The notes under the pieces: generated by a model
What the model saw: the letters and a program-made list of their open reading frames with translations, nothing else
Database searches by the model: none
Told to the model about the DNA's origin: nothing
Translations under genes and position numbers: made by a program
Part shown: positions 42,601 to 50,418 of the stretch, in pieces
How the letters are laid out: every line of letters begins with the position of its first letter
Numbering within the stretch: the stretch's first letter is position 1
Assembly: GCF_002160325.1 (NCBI RefSeq)
Contig: NZ_NFKJ01000001.1
Location: 1 to 64,000, forward strand
DNA: 64,000 bases
DNA from: Lachnoclostridium sp. An181
GTDB taxonomy: Bacteria > Bacillota > Clostridia > Lachnospirales > Lachnospiraceae
Reading direction: 5' to 3'

Positions 42601-43165
42601 AAATAACACTAACTCTATTGGCTGTATTTAACTTCAGTATTCTATCGATTGTTTCATTTGCTGCCTCTATCAATATAGCAATTTTTTGTTTCCCATCAGG
42701 ACTTACATTATACATACTTGCAGAAATATCTAAAACAAATACTACATCAACCGGAGCTGCGGATTCCCCTGTCACAGTCTTATTGGAACTGAGCGCCGAC
42801 AGAGCAACCATGAAATTATCCGAGTCTTCCCCGTCTTTTCTATTTACCATTGCTGAGGTCTCTCCATCCACTGTCTGAAGAGTAATGTCCCCATCTACCA
42901 CTGTCTTATCCGTCCAGATCCGTCCAGCATTCGATGTATCTTCTTCTGTTCCAAAACTTTCTTGCCAGTCATCCATTGTACGAGAATCCGCCACTCGTTC
43001 AATACTTTCTTCCGCAATCGTCTCTTTCCTCGCCGCCTTCTCTTTTTCTTCTGCTGCCGAGAACAGATTCGCCTGAAAAATCACTCCCAGCACCAGAACC
43101 ATGCAAAGAGCAGCTGCAATTACCCTGGACCATTTACTGTTTTTCATATTTTTAAACTTTTCCAT
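39614..43165 (-). CDS. VWA-domain pilus tip adhesin with cell-wall sorting signal
   Basis: The 1183-residue protein has a signal peptide (VIAAALCMVLVLGVIF), then a von Willebrand factor A domain with the metal site VFVLDISAS near residues 143-151. Beta-rich modules follow. The last Cna_B-like module has an E-box (EVKAPEGYTKP). The C terminus is PPITGG, a membrane segment and KKRGKL. The leading Leu of LPXTG is changed to a proline-rich variant, as in some pilus tip proteins. It probably mediates binding to host or mucus glycans or proteins. The start has AGGAGG. It is the first gene of the pilus operon, about 45 bases before the shaft pilin. Confidence 0.9.
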   Translation of the reverse strand: MEKFKNMKNSKWSRVIAAALCMVLVLGVIFQANLFSAAEEKEKAARKETIAEESIERVADSRTMDDWQESFGTEEDTSNAGRIWTDKTVVDGDITLQTVDGETSAMVNRKDGEDSDNFMVALSALSSNKTVTGESAAPVDVVFVLDISASMYNVSPDGKQKIAILIEAANETIDRILKLNTANRVSVILYCGATGTNDNSPETTATCPLPLDSYKSMNGQYLLLLDNGRGIEVADGVINSSGEEMPPEGRRVTGYTYIQNGLMKALNQFTDAADGTDERIPVIALMSDGAPTAANTKYTQEGESNVGVGDITDIRTTFLTQLTASWIKEKVNHLYQKTPLFFSVGLAVEDNDYANMVLNPSERTDNELDAWWNQFFESNVRETGVIYTPKDQNRTEIEIIKADDLITDRYYVDRFFNANNAEELNQAFEDIIEEIRLQSGYYPTDADRDNANYSGYLVFKDEIGQYMRVEYMNGVMYNGTLYDGSEFASEANNGNIEEFLDSLVERLNIDMDEARELLDNALEHGQISYKSETEFSNYIGWYSDENGNYLGWYSESGTGDTTVPEGAVYANKSYFYYGESSGTVTGANLMYLGVRVMERLSNGRQTVQLSIPASLVPIVRYDVITQTDSDQQETDTTTKNLAYPMRLFYEVGLEGGINEYDLSAVSDDYSYKKEDETSRTYYFYSNAWNTTNNTKNAETKVTFSPSKENEFYYYTSDTPIYVKSQESGDGFQLYDGESHPEGTFYYKKTVYNLAGGKADKYIEITSAALGKAIRQENGGWCIPKETSKYNEGDYIKNKEDGNPTQTADYSRMPRVNLETGTSGTSTNMATSISKSVRDLVSIEVLLGNNGRIGITQGRLRGAKVVLSEDVPEGDENRAFDFVMTLDESSSTGKIIGEKDGQEVEFPINQDGTISFQLKDKESILFYLPIGRTVSIEEINASEYSTQMTVAQNGTEETHEDTKNSGPVIIMRNSVSSVTAGNIWGEPAELLNLSKGTSSPDGNDDTTQPLKGAIFDIYELICKNPAHTDETHMKIIDDNYKDENIESPCWKFISETTSGPYGGISFIDPNTGTTLFFKKGTYRLIEVKAPEGYTKPIAQWNIEVTPGGAAPFVFKEVLGNNGERPPAIINSAENEFVLMNYKPLNPPITGGRGITGFIVIGLGMMISASLFGVHLILQKKRGKL

Positions 43166-43489
43166 GTTATCCTCCTTTCTTCAAAATTCTGCTCCTTCAC
43201 TTCTTTCCTTTTGTTTCCTTGCATAATTATGCATATTTTTGTCATCGCCAATTTACCATAAAAGCGTGAGATCAACACAGTAATCTGCTAGTTTTGGTTT
43301 TTCAACTGGCAGAGCTTTTAAAATAAAAAATACCTCCCCCAATAAATTTTGCCAATTTACAACGAAAAGGTTTTGCTTTGCCGTTTGTAGTTGTAACCAA
43401 CACCTAGCTGGTATTATTTTATCATCATGTTTTACAACTTACAACACTTTTTGGGAAAAATTTCCTTGTAATTTCTTGTTTTTTCCAAA
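43166..43489 (-). promoter_or_regulatory. Long leader and promoter region of the pilus operon
   Basis: Bases 43166-43489 hold no intact gene. A possible promoter is TTGTAA (43439-43444), 17 bases, TAAAAT (43416-43421) on the minus strand. It is flanked by an imperfect inverted repeat, TTACAACTTACAAC (43432-43445) and TTGTAGTTGTAA (43385-43396), suggestive of a regulator site. The resulting leader is about 240 bases. A GGGGGAGG element near 43330 is followed by an ATT-started frame of about 22 codons with no normal start. No known riboswitch was recognised. Confidence 0.5.
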
Positions 43490-43520
43490 CAAAAAAGCAA
43501 TACGTCATACAACATATTGC
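43490..43520 (-). terminator. Terminator after the scpB gene region
   Basis: GCAATACG (43497-43504) pairs with CATATTGC (43513-43520) over 8 positions including one G-T pair. On the minus strand the stem is followed by TTTTTT, about 40 bases after the scpB stop. Confidence 0.75.
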
Positions 43521-43540
43521 CTTTTTCAACTATAATTTTA

Positions 43541-44110
43541 CTATATATCAAGTCTCAACTGTACTTCATCTTCTGCTTCTGCCTTCATGTCCTCCAATTG
43601 TTCCGCATCAAGGCTTGGCAGTTCCTCAATGGATTGTACGCCAAATCGCCTTAAAAATTCCTCTGTTGTGCCAAAAAGATGGGGTTTCCCGGGTGCATCC
43701 AGCCTTCCAATCTCGCAGATGAGATTGTACTCCATCAGTTTATTGATGGCATGTTCGGACTTCACACCTCTGATCTTTTCGATCTCCAGCTTGGTGACCG
43801 GCTGCTTGTAGGCCACGATGGAGAGCGTCTCCAGCTGAATATCTGTGAGTGTATATTTTTTCGGCTGTTTTGCAATTCTAATCAAATATTCGTACATCTC
43901 CTTTTTGGTACAGAGCTGATAGGAGCCATCCAGCTCAATGATCTGGATGCCCCGATCTTCTGTTTTGTACCGATCCATCATCTGGTGGATCACTTTTCTT
44001 GTCGTGTCTTCGTCCTGGTCCGCTGCCGCGGCAATTTTTTTTAATTCTACGGAATCTCCCACGGCAAAAAGAATTGCCTCGATAACTCCTTCCAGTTGTT
44101 TAATACTCAT
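43541..44110 (-). CDS. scpB: Segregation and condensation protein B
   Basis: This 189-residue protein of two winged-helix domains has LEGVIEAILFAVGDSV, ETLSIVAYKQPVTKLEIEKIRGV and LFGTTEEFLRRFGV, which are all family hallmarks. Dimers of ScpB bind the ScpA kleisin and the SMC ATPase to condense the chromosome. It follows scpA by seven bases. Confidence 0.96.
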   Translation of the reverse strand: MSIKQLEGVIEAILFAVGDSVELKKIAAAADQDEDTTRKVIHQMMDRYKTEDRGIQIIELDGSYQLCTKKEMYEYLIRIAKQPKKYTLTDIQLETLSIVAYKQPVTKLEIEKIRGVKSEHAINKLMEYNLICEIGRLDAPGKPHLFGTTEEFLRRFGVQSIEELPSLDAEQLEDMKAEAEDEVQLRLDI

Positions 44111-44117
44111 ATTTTTC

Positions 44118-44864
44118 TCATCCTATCATTGATGTAATGATAATATCGTCAAATATCCGCTCCTGGTGGATCCTGATGGTTCCGATCTTCATAAGCTCCA
44201 GGATTGCAAGGAATGTCACAACGATTTTCATTTTGCCTGCCTGTTTTTCCAAAAGGGTCCGGAAACTGAATTTTCTATGATTTCTTGCATAATTTTCCAC
44301 ATAGTCCAGCCGTTCGCTCAAGGAAACTTCCTCTTTCTCTATCTTGCCAAACTTGCTCCTGACAGGGTCAATTTTATCTTCCTGCCGTTTGATGACATCC
44401 TGAAAGATAGCATTTAACCGGGAAAGTGAAAGCCCTTCCAACAGTTTGTCCATATCTACAGGTTCTTCGTAGGCAAGCACCTCCTCTGGGATGCTTGGCT
44501 GCCTGTAGAGCTGCTGTTCACCGTCCATCTGTCTGTCTTTCAGTTCGTAGGACATGTATTTGTACATTTTGTACTGTAAAAGCTGTTCCACCAATTTCTG
44601 TCTTGGATCTTCTTCTTCCCCTTCTTCATTGACTTCTTTTGGAAGAAGCATGCGGCATTTGATGTCCAAAAGGGTTGCTGCCATCAAAAGAAATTCGCTC
44701 ATCACATTCAAATCTTCTCTTTGCATAGCACGGATATATTCCATATATTGGTTTGTAATTTCCACGATCGGAATATCGTAGATATCAATTTTATTTTTGT
44801 CGATCAGGTGCAGCAAAAGGTCCAGCGGTCCTTCAAACACCTCCAGCTTTACCGGAATTCCCAT
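44118..44864 (-). CDS. scpA: Segregation and condensation protein A
   Basis: This 248-residue kleisin bridges the SMC heads. The N terminus KLEVFEGPLDLLLHLIDKN and the motif MAATLLDIKCRMLLP near residue 70 are diagnostic. The C terminus with VTFLAILELMKIG is the winged-helix that meets the SMC cap. It forms an operon with scpB. Confidence 0.96.
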   Translation of the reverse strand: MGIPVKLEVFEGPLDLLLHLIDKNKIDIYDIPIVEITNQYMEYIRAMQREDLNVMSEFLLMAATLLDIKCRMLLPKEVNEEGEEEDPRQKLVEQLLQYKMYKYMSYELKDRQMDGEQQLYRQPSIPEEVLAYEEPVDMDKLLEGLSLSRLNAIFQDVIKRQEDKIDPVRSKFGKIEKEEVSLSERLDYVENYARNHRKFSFRTLLEKQAGKMKIVVTFLAILELMKIGTIRIHQERIFDDIIITSMIG

Positions 44865-44947
44865 GTTTTTTCCTTTCTTGATCTCGGTCTTGTTTTCAAC
44901 AGGCTCTTCCTAATTATATAGAAATCATTTCATTTTCTCAAGTACCA

Positions 44948-45820
44948 TCATTTCGTTTTCCCTCCAAGATGGAGGACCACCACTTCCGCGTGGTTGAAAA
45001 GACGAATGTTTATGGTGTGAGTGCCAAGTCCTTTGCTCACTACAATACTGGTATCTCCCTCTTTTGTAAGTTCCCCGGAATATTTGGGTATCAGACGAAT
45101 CTGCGGAGTGATGATTCCTCCAATGCCAGGAATGCGTACCACACCACCGTGCAGATGCCCGGATACAGTAAGGCAAGCTCCCCAGGCTTTGTAATACTGA
45201 AAATACATGGGATTGTGGGCAATAAGGATCTGATATACTTTGCTGTCTGCCTGGCCCAGTTTTTCTTCCAGATATTCCTTTCCAAGTGAAGGCTGATGAA
45301 ACCGCTTGTAGCAGGAAAGGGGAATCTCCAGTCCGGATATGTCCGCACAAAAATTTCCGTCACTGTACCGGATGGTTTCATTTTCCAGCATCCGCACCCC
45401 TGCTTTTTGCAGTCTCTCCTTGAAAATATGGTACACATCCCCATACTCTTCCATGTTTTCTTTCATACGCTGCTCATGGTTTCCGTTGGCGTAGAATACC
45501 GGGCAGATGGACGGAAGCTTTTCCATGAAAGCTGTCCCAACTTCAAAAGGCTGCCCTTCCTGTCCGATCAATATATCACCGGAAACAAGGATAAAATCCG
45601 GCTTTTCCTTTTTGATCGCTGCCAGCAAAAGATCATTGTCTTTTCCGTAACACTTATTGTGCAGATCGCTTAAAAAGACAATTGTTTCTTTTTTGTTCAA
45701 CTGGTCCAGCTTTGGATGCTGTACGTCATAATGTGTGACCTTAAATGTAGACGTTTCTTTTCTGATTTCCAGCAGAATAAGGACAAGAAAAATCAGCAGG
45801 GCCACAATTGCACCAGCCAT
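44948..45820 (-). CDS. Membrane-anchored metallophosphoesterase (YkuE/YaeI-like)
   Basis: The 290-residue protein has an N-terminal membrane helix (AIVALLIFLVLILL) and the calcineurin-type metal motifs FLSDLHN, GDILIG, NGNHEQR and GHLHGG. Proteins of this subgroup act on lipid-linked phosphates or on other surface phosphoesters; the substrate is unknown. The ATG at 45820 shares its A with the deoC TGA stop and has GAGAGG upstream, so it is preferred over a GTG one codon before. Confidence 0.88.
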   Translation of the reverse strand: MAGAIVALLIFLVLILLEIRKETSTFKVTHYDVQHPKLDQLNKKETIVFLSDLHNKCYGKDNDLLLAAIKKEKPDFILVSGDILIGQEGQPFEVGTAFMEKLPSICPVFYANGNHEQRMKENMEEYGDVYHIFKERLQKAGVRMLENETIRYSDGNFCADISGLEIPLSCYKRFHQPSLGKEYLEEKLGQADSKVYQILIAHNPMYFQYYKAWGACLTVSGHLHGGVVRIPGIGGIITPQIRLIPKYSGELTKEGDTSIVVSKGLGTHTINIRLFNHAEVVVLHLGGKTK

Positions 45821-46473
45821 CACCGGTCCTCTCCTCTTACAATAGCAATACCGCTACTTGTCCCGATTCGGTTGGCACCGGCCTCTATCATCTCCAGTGC
45901 CTTTTCCCGGGTCTTCACACCGCCGGAGGCTTTGACTCCCATTGTTTTGCCTACAGTTTCCCGCATGAGAAGGATATCCTCCTTCACTGCTCCTGCAGGG
46001 CCAAATCCTGTGGATGTCTTTACAAAATCAGCTCCTGCTTTTTTGGCAATCCTGCAGACTTGCCTCTTCTCTTCGTCTGTCAGATATCCGGTTTCCAGTA
46101 TCACCTTGACAAGGGCCTGTCCTTTTGTTTCCTCCACGACAGAGCGGATATCCTCCTCCACATAATCCCAGTCATGACTTTTTACCTTTCCAATGTGCAC
46201 TACCATATCCACTTCTTTCGCGCCATCCTGCAAAGCGCCTCTTGTCTCCATGCGTTTTCCAAACGTAGACATCGCGCCAAGGGGGAATCCAATGACTGTA
46301 CAGACAGCCACATTACTTCCCGAAAGAACTTCTGCACACATAGATACAAAACTGGAATTCACGCACACAGAGGCAAATCCATAAGTTTTTGCCTCCTCGC
46401 AAAGCCGCTCTATCTGACTGGCAGTGACATCCGGTTTCAACAGGGTATGGTCTATCATCTGTTCTATCTTCAT
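45820..46473 (-). CDS. deoC: Deoxyribose-phosphate aldolase
   Basis: The 217-residue barrel splits 2-deoxyribose 5-phosphate into acetaldehyde and glyceraldehyde 3-phosphate, feeding deoxynucleosides into glycolysis. The Schiff-base lysine is in [10 protein letters not shown] near residue 151, with a second lysine in [10 protein letters not shown]. It overlaps the HAD phosphatase gene by four bases at its start and the phosphoesterase gene at its end. Confidence 0.97.
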   Translation of the reverse strand: MKIEQMIDHTLLKPDVTASQIERLCEEAKTYGFASVCVNSSFVSMCAEVLSGSNVAVCTVIGFPLGAMSTFGKRMETRGALQDGAKEVDMVVHIGKVKSHDWDYVEEDIRSVVEETKGQALVKVILETGYLTDEEKRQVCRIAKKAGADFVKTSTGFGPAGAVKEDILLMRETVGKTMGVKASGGVKTREKALEMIEAGANRIGTSSGIAIVRGEDR

Positions 46474-47273
46474 TGCACTCGCTCCTTTTGTATGGTTTCG
46501 TAAAGTTCTTTGATATTCTCAAAAGTATAAGAAGGCGGATACTTTGTATTCTTCAAATCTTCTCTTTTCGCCTCCCCGGTAAAGACGACCGCTGTGTCCA
46601 CACCTGCATGGATCCCGCAGGCAATGTCGGTGTACAGGCGGTCGCCAACTACCAAAGCCTCCTCCTTCGTTCCGTTTACCATTTGAAGACAAAGGGTTAC
46701 CATATCCGGATTTGGTTTTCCGATATAAAAAGGTTCCCGGTTTGTTGTCACATTCAACATCTGGCAGATACCTGCGCAATCCGGCATAAATCCAAAATTT
46801 GTAGGACAACGCAGGTCTGCATTGGTTCCAATGTAATCCACTTTTTTATCGAAAAGCAGATGACAGGCATCTTTTACTTTTTTGTACGTCAGTTCCTGGT
46901 CAAAACCGATCAGGACGGCAGCTGCCTCCTTATCATAAGTCTCCGTCACATCCAGACCGTAATCTTTTAATTCCTCCACAAATGATGTTGTCCCCACGAC
47001 AAATATCTTTTTCCCGGAGTAATGTCGTTTCATATAAAGACAGCTCGCGTACCCTGCTGTCACAAACTGCTCCTTAGTTGCAGCAATGCCCATGTGCTTA
47101 AATTTTTGCACGTAATCGTTTCTGCTCTTTGACGCGTTGTTCGTGATGTAGAAAGCATGGCCTCCTATCTCCTCTATGTAATGCAAAAGTTCCATGGTAC
47201 CTTCAAGCACAGTCGTGTCAATGGAAAGTGTTCCGTCAATGTCAAACAAAAAGATGCGCTTTTCTTTTAACAT
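46470..47273 (-). CDS. HAD-IIA phosphatase (NagD/PNPPase-like)
   Basis: This 267-residue protein has the HAD motif [12 protein letters not shown], motif [12 protein letters not shown], and the late GKPNPDMV and [12 protein letters not shown]. The large cap between motifs II and III is the IIA type, seen in NagD and in 4-nitrophenylphosphatases. It probably dephosphorylates small sugar phosphates or nucleotides. It is the first gene of the operon with deoC and the phosphoesterase gene. Confidence 0.92.
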   Translation of the reverse strand: MLKEKRIFLFDIDGTLSIDTTVLEGTMELLHYIEEIGGHAFYITNNASKSRNDYVQKFKHMGIAATKEQFVTAGYASCLYMKRHYSGKKIFVVGTTSFVEELKDYGLDVTETYDKEAAAVLIGFDQELTYKKVKDACHLLFDKKVDYIGTNADLRCPTNFGFMPDCAGICQMLNVTTNREPFYIGKPNPDMVTLCLQMVNGTKEEALVVGDRLYTDIACGIHAGVDTAVVFTGEAKREDLKNTKYPPSYTFENIKELYETIQKERVQ

Positions 47274-47311
47274 GTGGTATCTCCTCGCCTTTATTTTCTC
47301 TTTTTCAGTCC

Positions 47312-47340
47312 ATTATATAATTTTTTGTTCTGCTTTACAA
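47312..47340 (-). promoter_or_regulatory. Promoter of the HAD-deoC-phosphoesterase operon
   Basis: TTGTAA (47335-47340), a 17-base spacer and a perfect TATAAT (47312-47317). The -35 overlaps the stop codon of the carboxypeptidase gene. Confidence 0.7.
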
Positions 47341-48558
47341 CAAAAACTCTTCTGCCGCCTTTTTCAGCATATCCGGGAACGAGGCTTCCTCTACAGTTTC
47401 CGCTGCCTGTATCTGTACCTCTCCGATTGTTTTACCATCCAGCGAGTAGATGATCTTTCCAAGCTCTTCTCCCTTTGTCACAGGAGCTTTTACCTCTTTT
47501 TTGAGATCAATCTTTTTTTCAATCTTTGACAGATCTGCTCCGCTTGTATCCACATACTGGAATCCACCTTCACTCACGCCTGTGACTTCATCTTTAATAC
47601 CTCCTGTCACAGGAACTTTTACGGACTGAGGCAGATTTTCATTGTCCTCAAACTTATTACATTTGGAAAATCCATAGTTCATCAGTGCAATGGCGTCTTT
47701 GACGCGTTCCTTTGCATTTTCCGCTGCCATGACAACACCTACCAGTTCCAGATCGTCTTTTTTTGCAGTTGCAGACAGACAAAACTTAGCCTTGCTCGTG
47801 GATCCGGTTTTCAAACCTGTCGCGTATTGGTACTGGCGTATAAATTTATTTGTATTTGTCAGGCCAAACTCGGAAGTCCCTTTTTTGGTCGTGTGGGTGA
47901 TAGTATCCATCCAAATGGTGCAGTACTCGTGCACCTGTGGATATTTGGTGATCAGCTCTCTGGACATCAGTGCAATGTCAAGGGCGGTTGTCTCGTGTCC
48001 GTCCGCATCCAATCCATTACAGTTGACGAAATTCGTATTTTTCATGCCAAGTCCTTTTGCCCGCTCATTCATCTGTTTTACAAAAGCTTCCTCTGAGCCG
48101 GAAATATGTTCTGCCATGGCCACACAGGCATCATTGGCACTGGCCACTGCAATGCATTTGAGCATGGTGTCCACACTTTGTGTCTCGCCGGGCTCTAAGA
48201 ATACCTGGGAACCGCCCATACCGGCCGCATAATCAGATACAGTAACCTTATCCTCCAGTTTGATCTTGCCCTCCTCCAGTGCATCAAAAATGAGCAACAT
48301 TGTCATGACTTTCGTCACACTGGCCGGCGGCATCTTTGTGTTGGCATCCTTTTCGTAGAGAACCTGCCCCGTGGATGCCTCCATCAAAACACCGGAGGGA
48401 GCAGATATTTCCACTCCCTCCGTCGTATTTTGCCCTGCATTTTCTTTTGTAGCCTGATCATCCATTTCTTCTTGCAAAATATATGCGGATTCTGCCGTCA
48501 ATGGAATGCTTTGCGAAATCAGAAGAAACGCCAGAAAAACTGCCAGAATTTTCTTCAT
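47335..48558 (-). CDS. D-alanyl-D-alanine carboxypeptidase (DacA/DacF-like, PBP5 family)
   Basis: The 407-residue protein from the ATG at 48558 (AAGGAG) has a signal peptide (ILAVFLAFLLISQSIPLTAESA). The serine peptidase motifs are SVTK near residue 80, SAND near 138 and KTG in LKTGSTSKAK near 245. A C-terminal beta domain follows. It trims the last D-alanine from peptidoglycan stem peptides outside the membrane and limits cross-linking. Sporulation-specific (DacF) or general function cannot be told. A TTGCCC/TATAAT promoter at 48584-48611 precedes it. Confidence 0.93.
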   Translation of the reverse strand: MKKILAVFLAFLLISQSIPLTAESAYILQEEMDDQATKENAGQNTTEGVEISAPSGVLMEASTGQVLYEKDANTKMPPASVTKVMTMLLIFDALEEGKIKLEDKVTVSDYAAGMGGSQVFLEPGETQSVDTMLKCIAVASANDACVAMAEHISGSEEAFVKQMNERAKGLGMKNTNFVNCNGLDADGHETTALDIALMSRELITKYPQVHEYCTIWMDTITHTTKKGTSEFGLTNTNKFIRQYQYATGLKTGSTSKAKFCLSATAKKDDLELVGVVMAAENAKERVKDAIALMNYGFSKCNKFEDNENLPQSVKVPVTGGIKDEVTGVSEGGFQYVDTSGADLSKIEKKIDLKKEVKAPVTKGEELGKIIYSLDGKTIGEVQIQAAETVEEASFPDMLKKAAEEFLL

Positions 48559-48583
48559 GTACGGCTCCTTTGATTTTTCTGTT

Positions 48584-48611
48584 ATTATATGGGTATGCAC
48601 AACTTGGGCAA
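48584..48611 (-). promoter_or_regulatory. Probable promoter of the carboxypeptidase gene
   Basis: A perfect TATAAT (48584-48589) lies 16 bases from a weak TTGCCC (48606-48611). It sits between the xdhC-like stop and the carboxypeptidase start. Confidence 0.5.
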
Positions 48612-48637
48612 ACAATCACAGGAATATATTCTTTCTT

Positions 48638-49681
48638 CTATTCGTAAATCCTCTCCAGCATCACCTTTACCTTCCCGCCGCAGATAGAGCCCTCCTTCTC
48701 AGCCTCTTTGGCGCTTAAATCTACTTCCATGATACGAAAAGTTTTGTTTTCCTTCATCATACTTCCAATGGCATCCAGCACCTGTGCTTCTAAAATTCCG
48801 CCGCCAATGGTTCCGTACACTTTCCAGCCATCCAGTACAACAATTTTTGTTCCAACCTCTCTGGGCGCGGATCCTTTCCTCTCAATGATGGTCGCCATCA
48901 CCCCATTTAGAGGGCTTGCATGTCCTGCCACAGGCTCCAGTACTTCGGCGGCAAACTCCACAAGTCCCTGGTGCTGGTTTTTTTCCCGGATCACCTGAGC
49001 CATAATGGACACAGCGATCTCTTCCGGGGTCTGTGCGCCAATATCAAGACCAACAGGGGTGTGTACATCTTCAAGAGGAAGGGGTTGGGCTCCATGAACC
49101 ATATCTTTCTTTATTTCCTCTAAAAGCCTTTTCACCCGGCCCTTACTGCCCATCATGCCCACATAAGCATAGCTTTTCTTTAAGATCTCTTCGATACACA
49201 TCCTGTCGTAGGCGTGGCCCCTTGTCACAACCACATAATAGGAACCTTGCATTTCCGGAAGATTTCGCAAGGATTCCCCCATATCTGCGCAGAGGATTTC
49301 ATCTGCTTTTGCCTCCTTTGCAAGCGCGGCAAATTCCTCCCTGTCCTCCAGTACAATGACATAAAATCCAAGAAATTTTGCCAGTTTCATAAGGGCGATC
49401 CCTACATGGCCTGCACCGCAGACGATCAATCTTTTTCTGCTGCCTATCCATTCATGGTAAAATAACTGCCCCTGAACTTCTCTGACACCGTTTCCTTTTA
49501 AAACTTTCAGCTCTTCAAAATATGGAAACAGCCATTCTTTCTGCATGTTGGTCCATAAAATCTCGTCCCCGGATGCAAGCAGTTTTGCTCCCTTTTTTTC
49601 GCCGTCAAGTACAGTTGCCTGAAACACTTTCCGCTCCTTGATCTCTTCTGCAATGGTTTGATAGAATGTTTGGTTTATCAT
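48638..49681 (-). CDS. XdhC/CoxI-family molybdenum hydroxylase maturation factor
   Basis: The 347-residue protein contains a Rossmann domain (LIVCGAGHVGIALMKLAKFLG, about 84-220) and, after it, an XdhC/CoxI domain with GSAPREVGTKIVVLDG and GTIGGGILEAQ (about 255-310). A weak relative of the second domain precedes the Rossmann fold. In classical XdhC the CoxI part comes first, so the order here is unusual. XdhC proteins bind molybdenum cofactor and help sulfurate or selenate it before insertion. It overlaps yqeC by four bases and is the last gene of the xdh operon. Confidence 0.88.
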   Translation of the reverse strand: MINQTFYQTIAEEIKERKVFQATVLDGEKKGAKLLASGDEILWTNMQKEWLFPYFEELKVLKGNGVREVQGQLFYHEWIGSRKRLIVCGAGHVGIALMKLAKFLGFYVIVLEDREEFAALAKEAKADEILCADMGESLRNLPEMQGSYYVVVTRGHAYDRMCIEEILKKSYAYVGMMGSKGRVKRLLEEIKKDMVHGAQPLPLEDVHTPVGLDIGAQTPEEIAVSIMAQVIREKNQHQGLVEFAAEVLEPVAGHASPLNGVMATIIERKGSAPREVGTKIVVLDGWKVYGTIGGGILEAQVLDAIGSMMKENKTFRIMEVDLSAKEAEKEGSICGGKVKVMLERIYE

Positions 49682-50418
49682 GGTCTTTCTTCCTTTTCAC
49701 ATAGATAGATTTCTCGTTTGTCCTTAAAGTGCGCCAAAAGAGTAGTCACCTCTTCTTTGGGACATTGGTTCAGCACAAACAGTTTTTTCCCTTTCATTCC
49801 TTTCCTTGCTCCGCCGTCCTTTTCCCAGATAGCTGAGACATCTTTCAGATTCAGTCTGTGTTCTTTATCCTTTCCAAGAAAATCCGCCAGCTCTTCCGGT
49901 TGATAGGCACAGCATTCTATTGGTTTTCCGATGGCCGGATACCCAAGCACAGCAATCGTGACATCCGTCCACTCAGGCACCAAAGGTTCATGAGATGAGG
50001 GTATCTTGACCGGCATTCTCCTGGACCCGTCTGCCTCGATAAGAAGAACATCCGCCATTGTCAAAAACTCCTGACACACCCATTGTTCAGCCCCTTTGAT
50101 CTTTTCCATACCGTGGTGGATGCATGGGACACCTACTGTGAGAAAGGAGCTTTCCTTTACATGTTTCTTCAGCTGCTGCAGAGATGCGTGGTGTTCCTTC
50201 CATGGAAAAAACGCAGTTTGCGGCTTTTCCATGTGCGTAGTCGTAGTGACAATAACCCGTTTCCCTTCTTCTGCAAATTCTTGTGCCAGACGGTAGAGAA
50301 TGGTTGTCTTTCCTCCAGCTCCCACAAAGGAGATACATGCGCGCTCTCTGCCGGAAAGAGAAAATGCCTCCAAAAGGTCTGAAAACCTCTCCCCGGTGCC
50401 TGCCTTTATGATATGCAT
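49678..50418 (-). CDS. yqeC: Selenium-dependent hydroxylase accessory protein YqeC
   Basis: From the ATG at 50418 the protein has 246 residues. A GGGAG site seven bases upstream favours this start over one at 50433. The ATP-binding P-loop GAGGKTTILYRLA and VTTTTHMEKP are hallmarks of YqeC, a genetic marker of selenium-dependent molybdenum hydroxylases. It probably uses ATP to prepare the cofactor, but the step is unproven. It overlaps the preceding gene by 13 bases. Confidence 0.9.
   Translation of the reverse strand: MHIIKAGTGERFSDLLEAFSLSGRERACISFVGAGGKTTILYRLAQEFAEEGKRVIVTTTTHMEKPQTAFFPWKEHHASLQQLKKHVKESSFLTVGVPCIHHGMEKIKGAEQWVCQEFLTMADVLLIEADGSRRMPVKIPSSHEPLVPEWTDVTIAVLGYPAIGKPIECCAYQPEELADFLGKDKEHRLNLKDVSAIWEKDGGARKGMKGKKLFVLNQCPKEEVTTLLAHFKDKREIYLCEKEERP

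Noticed and set aside
43166-43489. c-di-GMP riboswitch in the pilus leader
   Set aside because: Neither the class I nor class II core sequences can be read in the leader.
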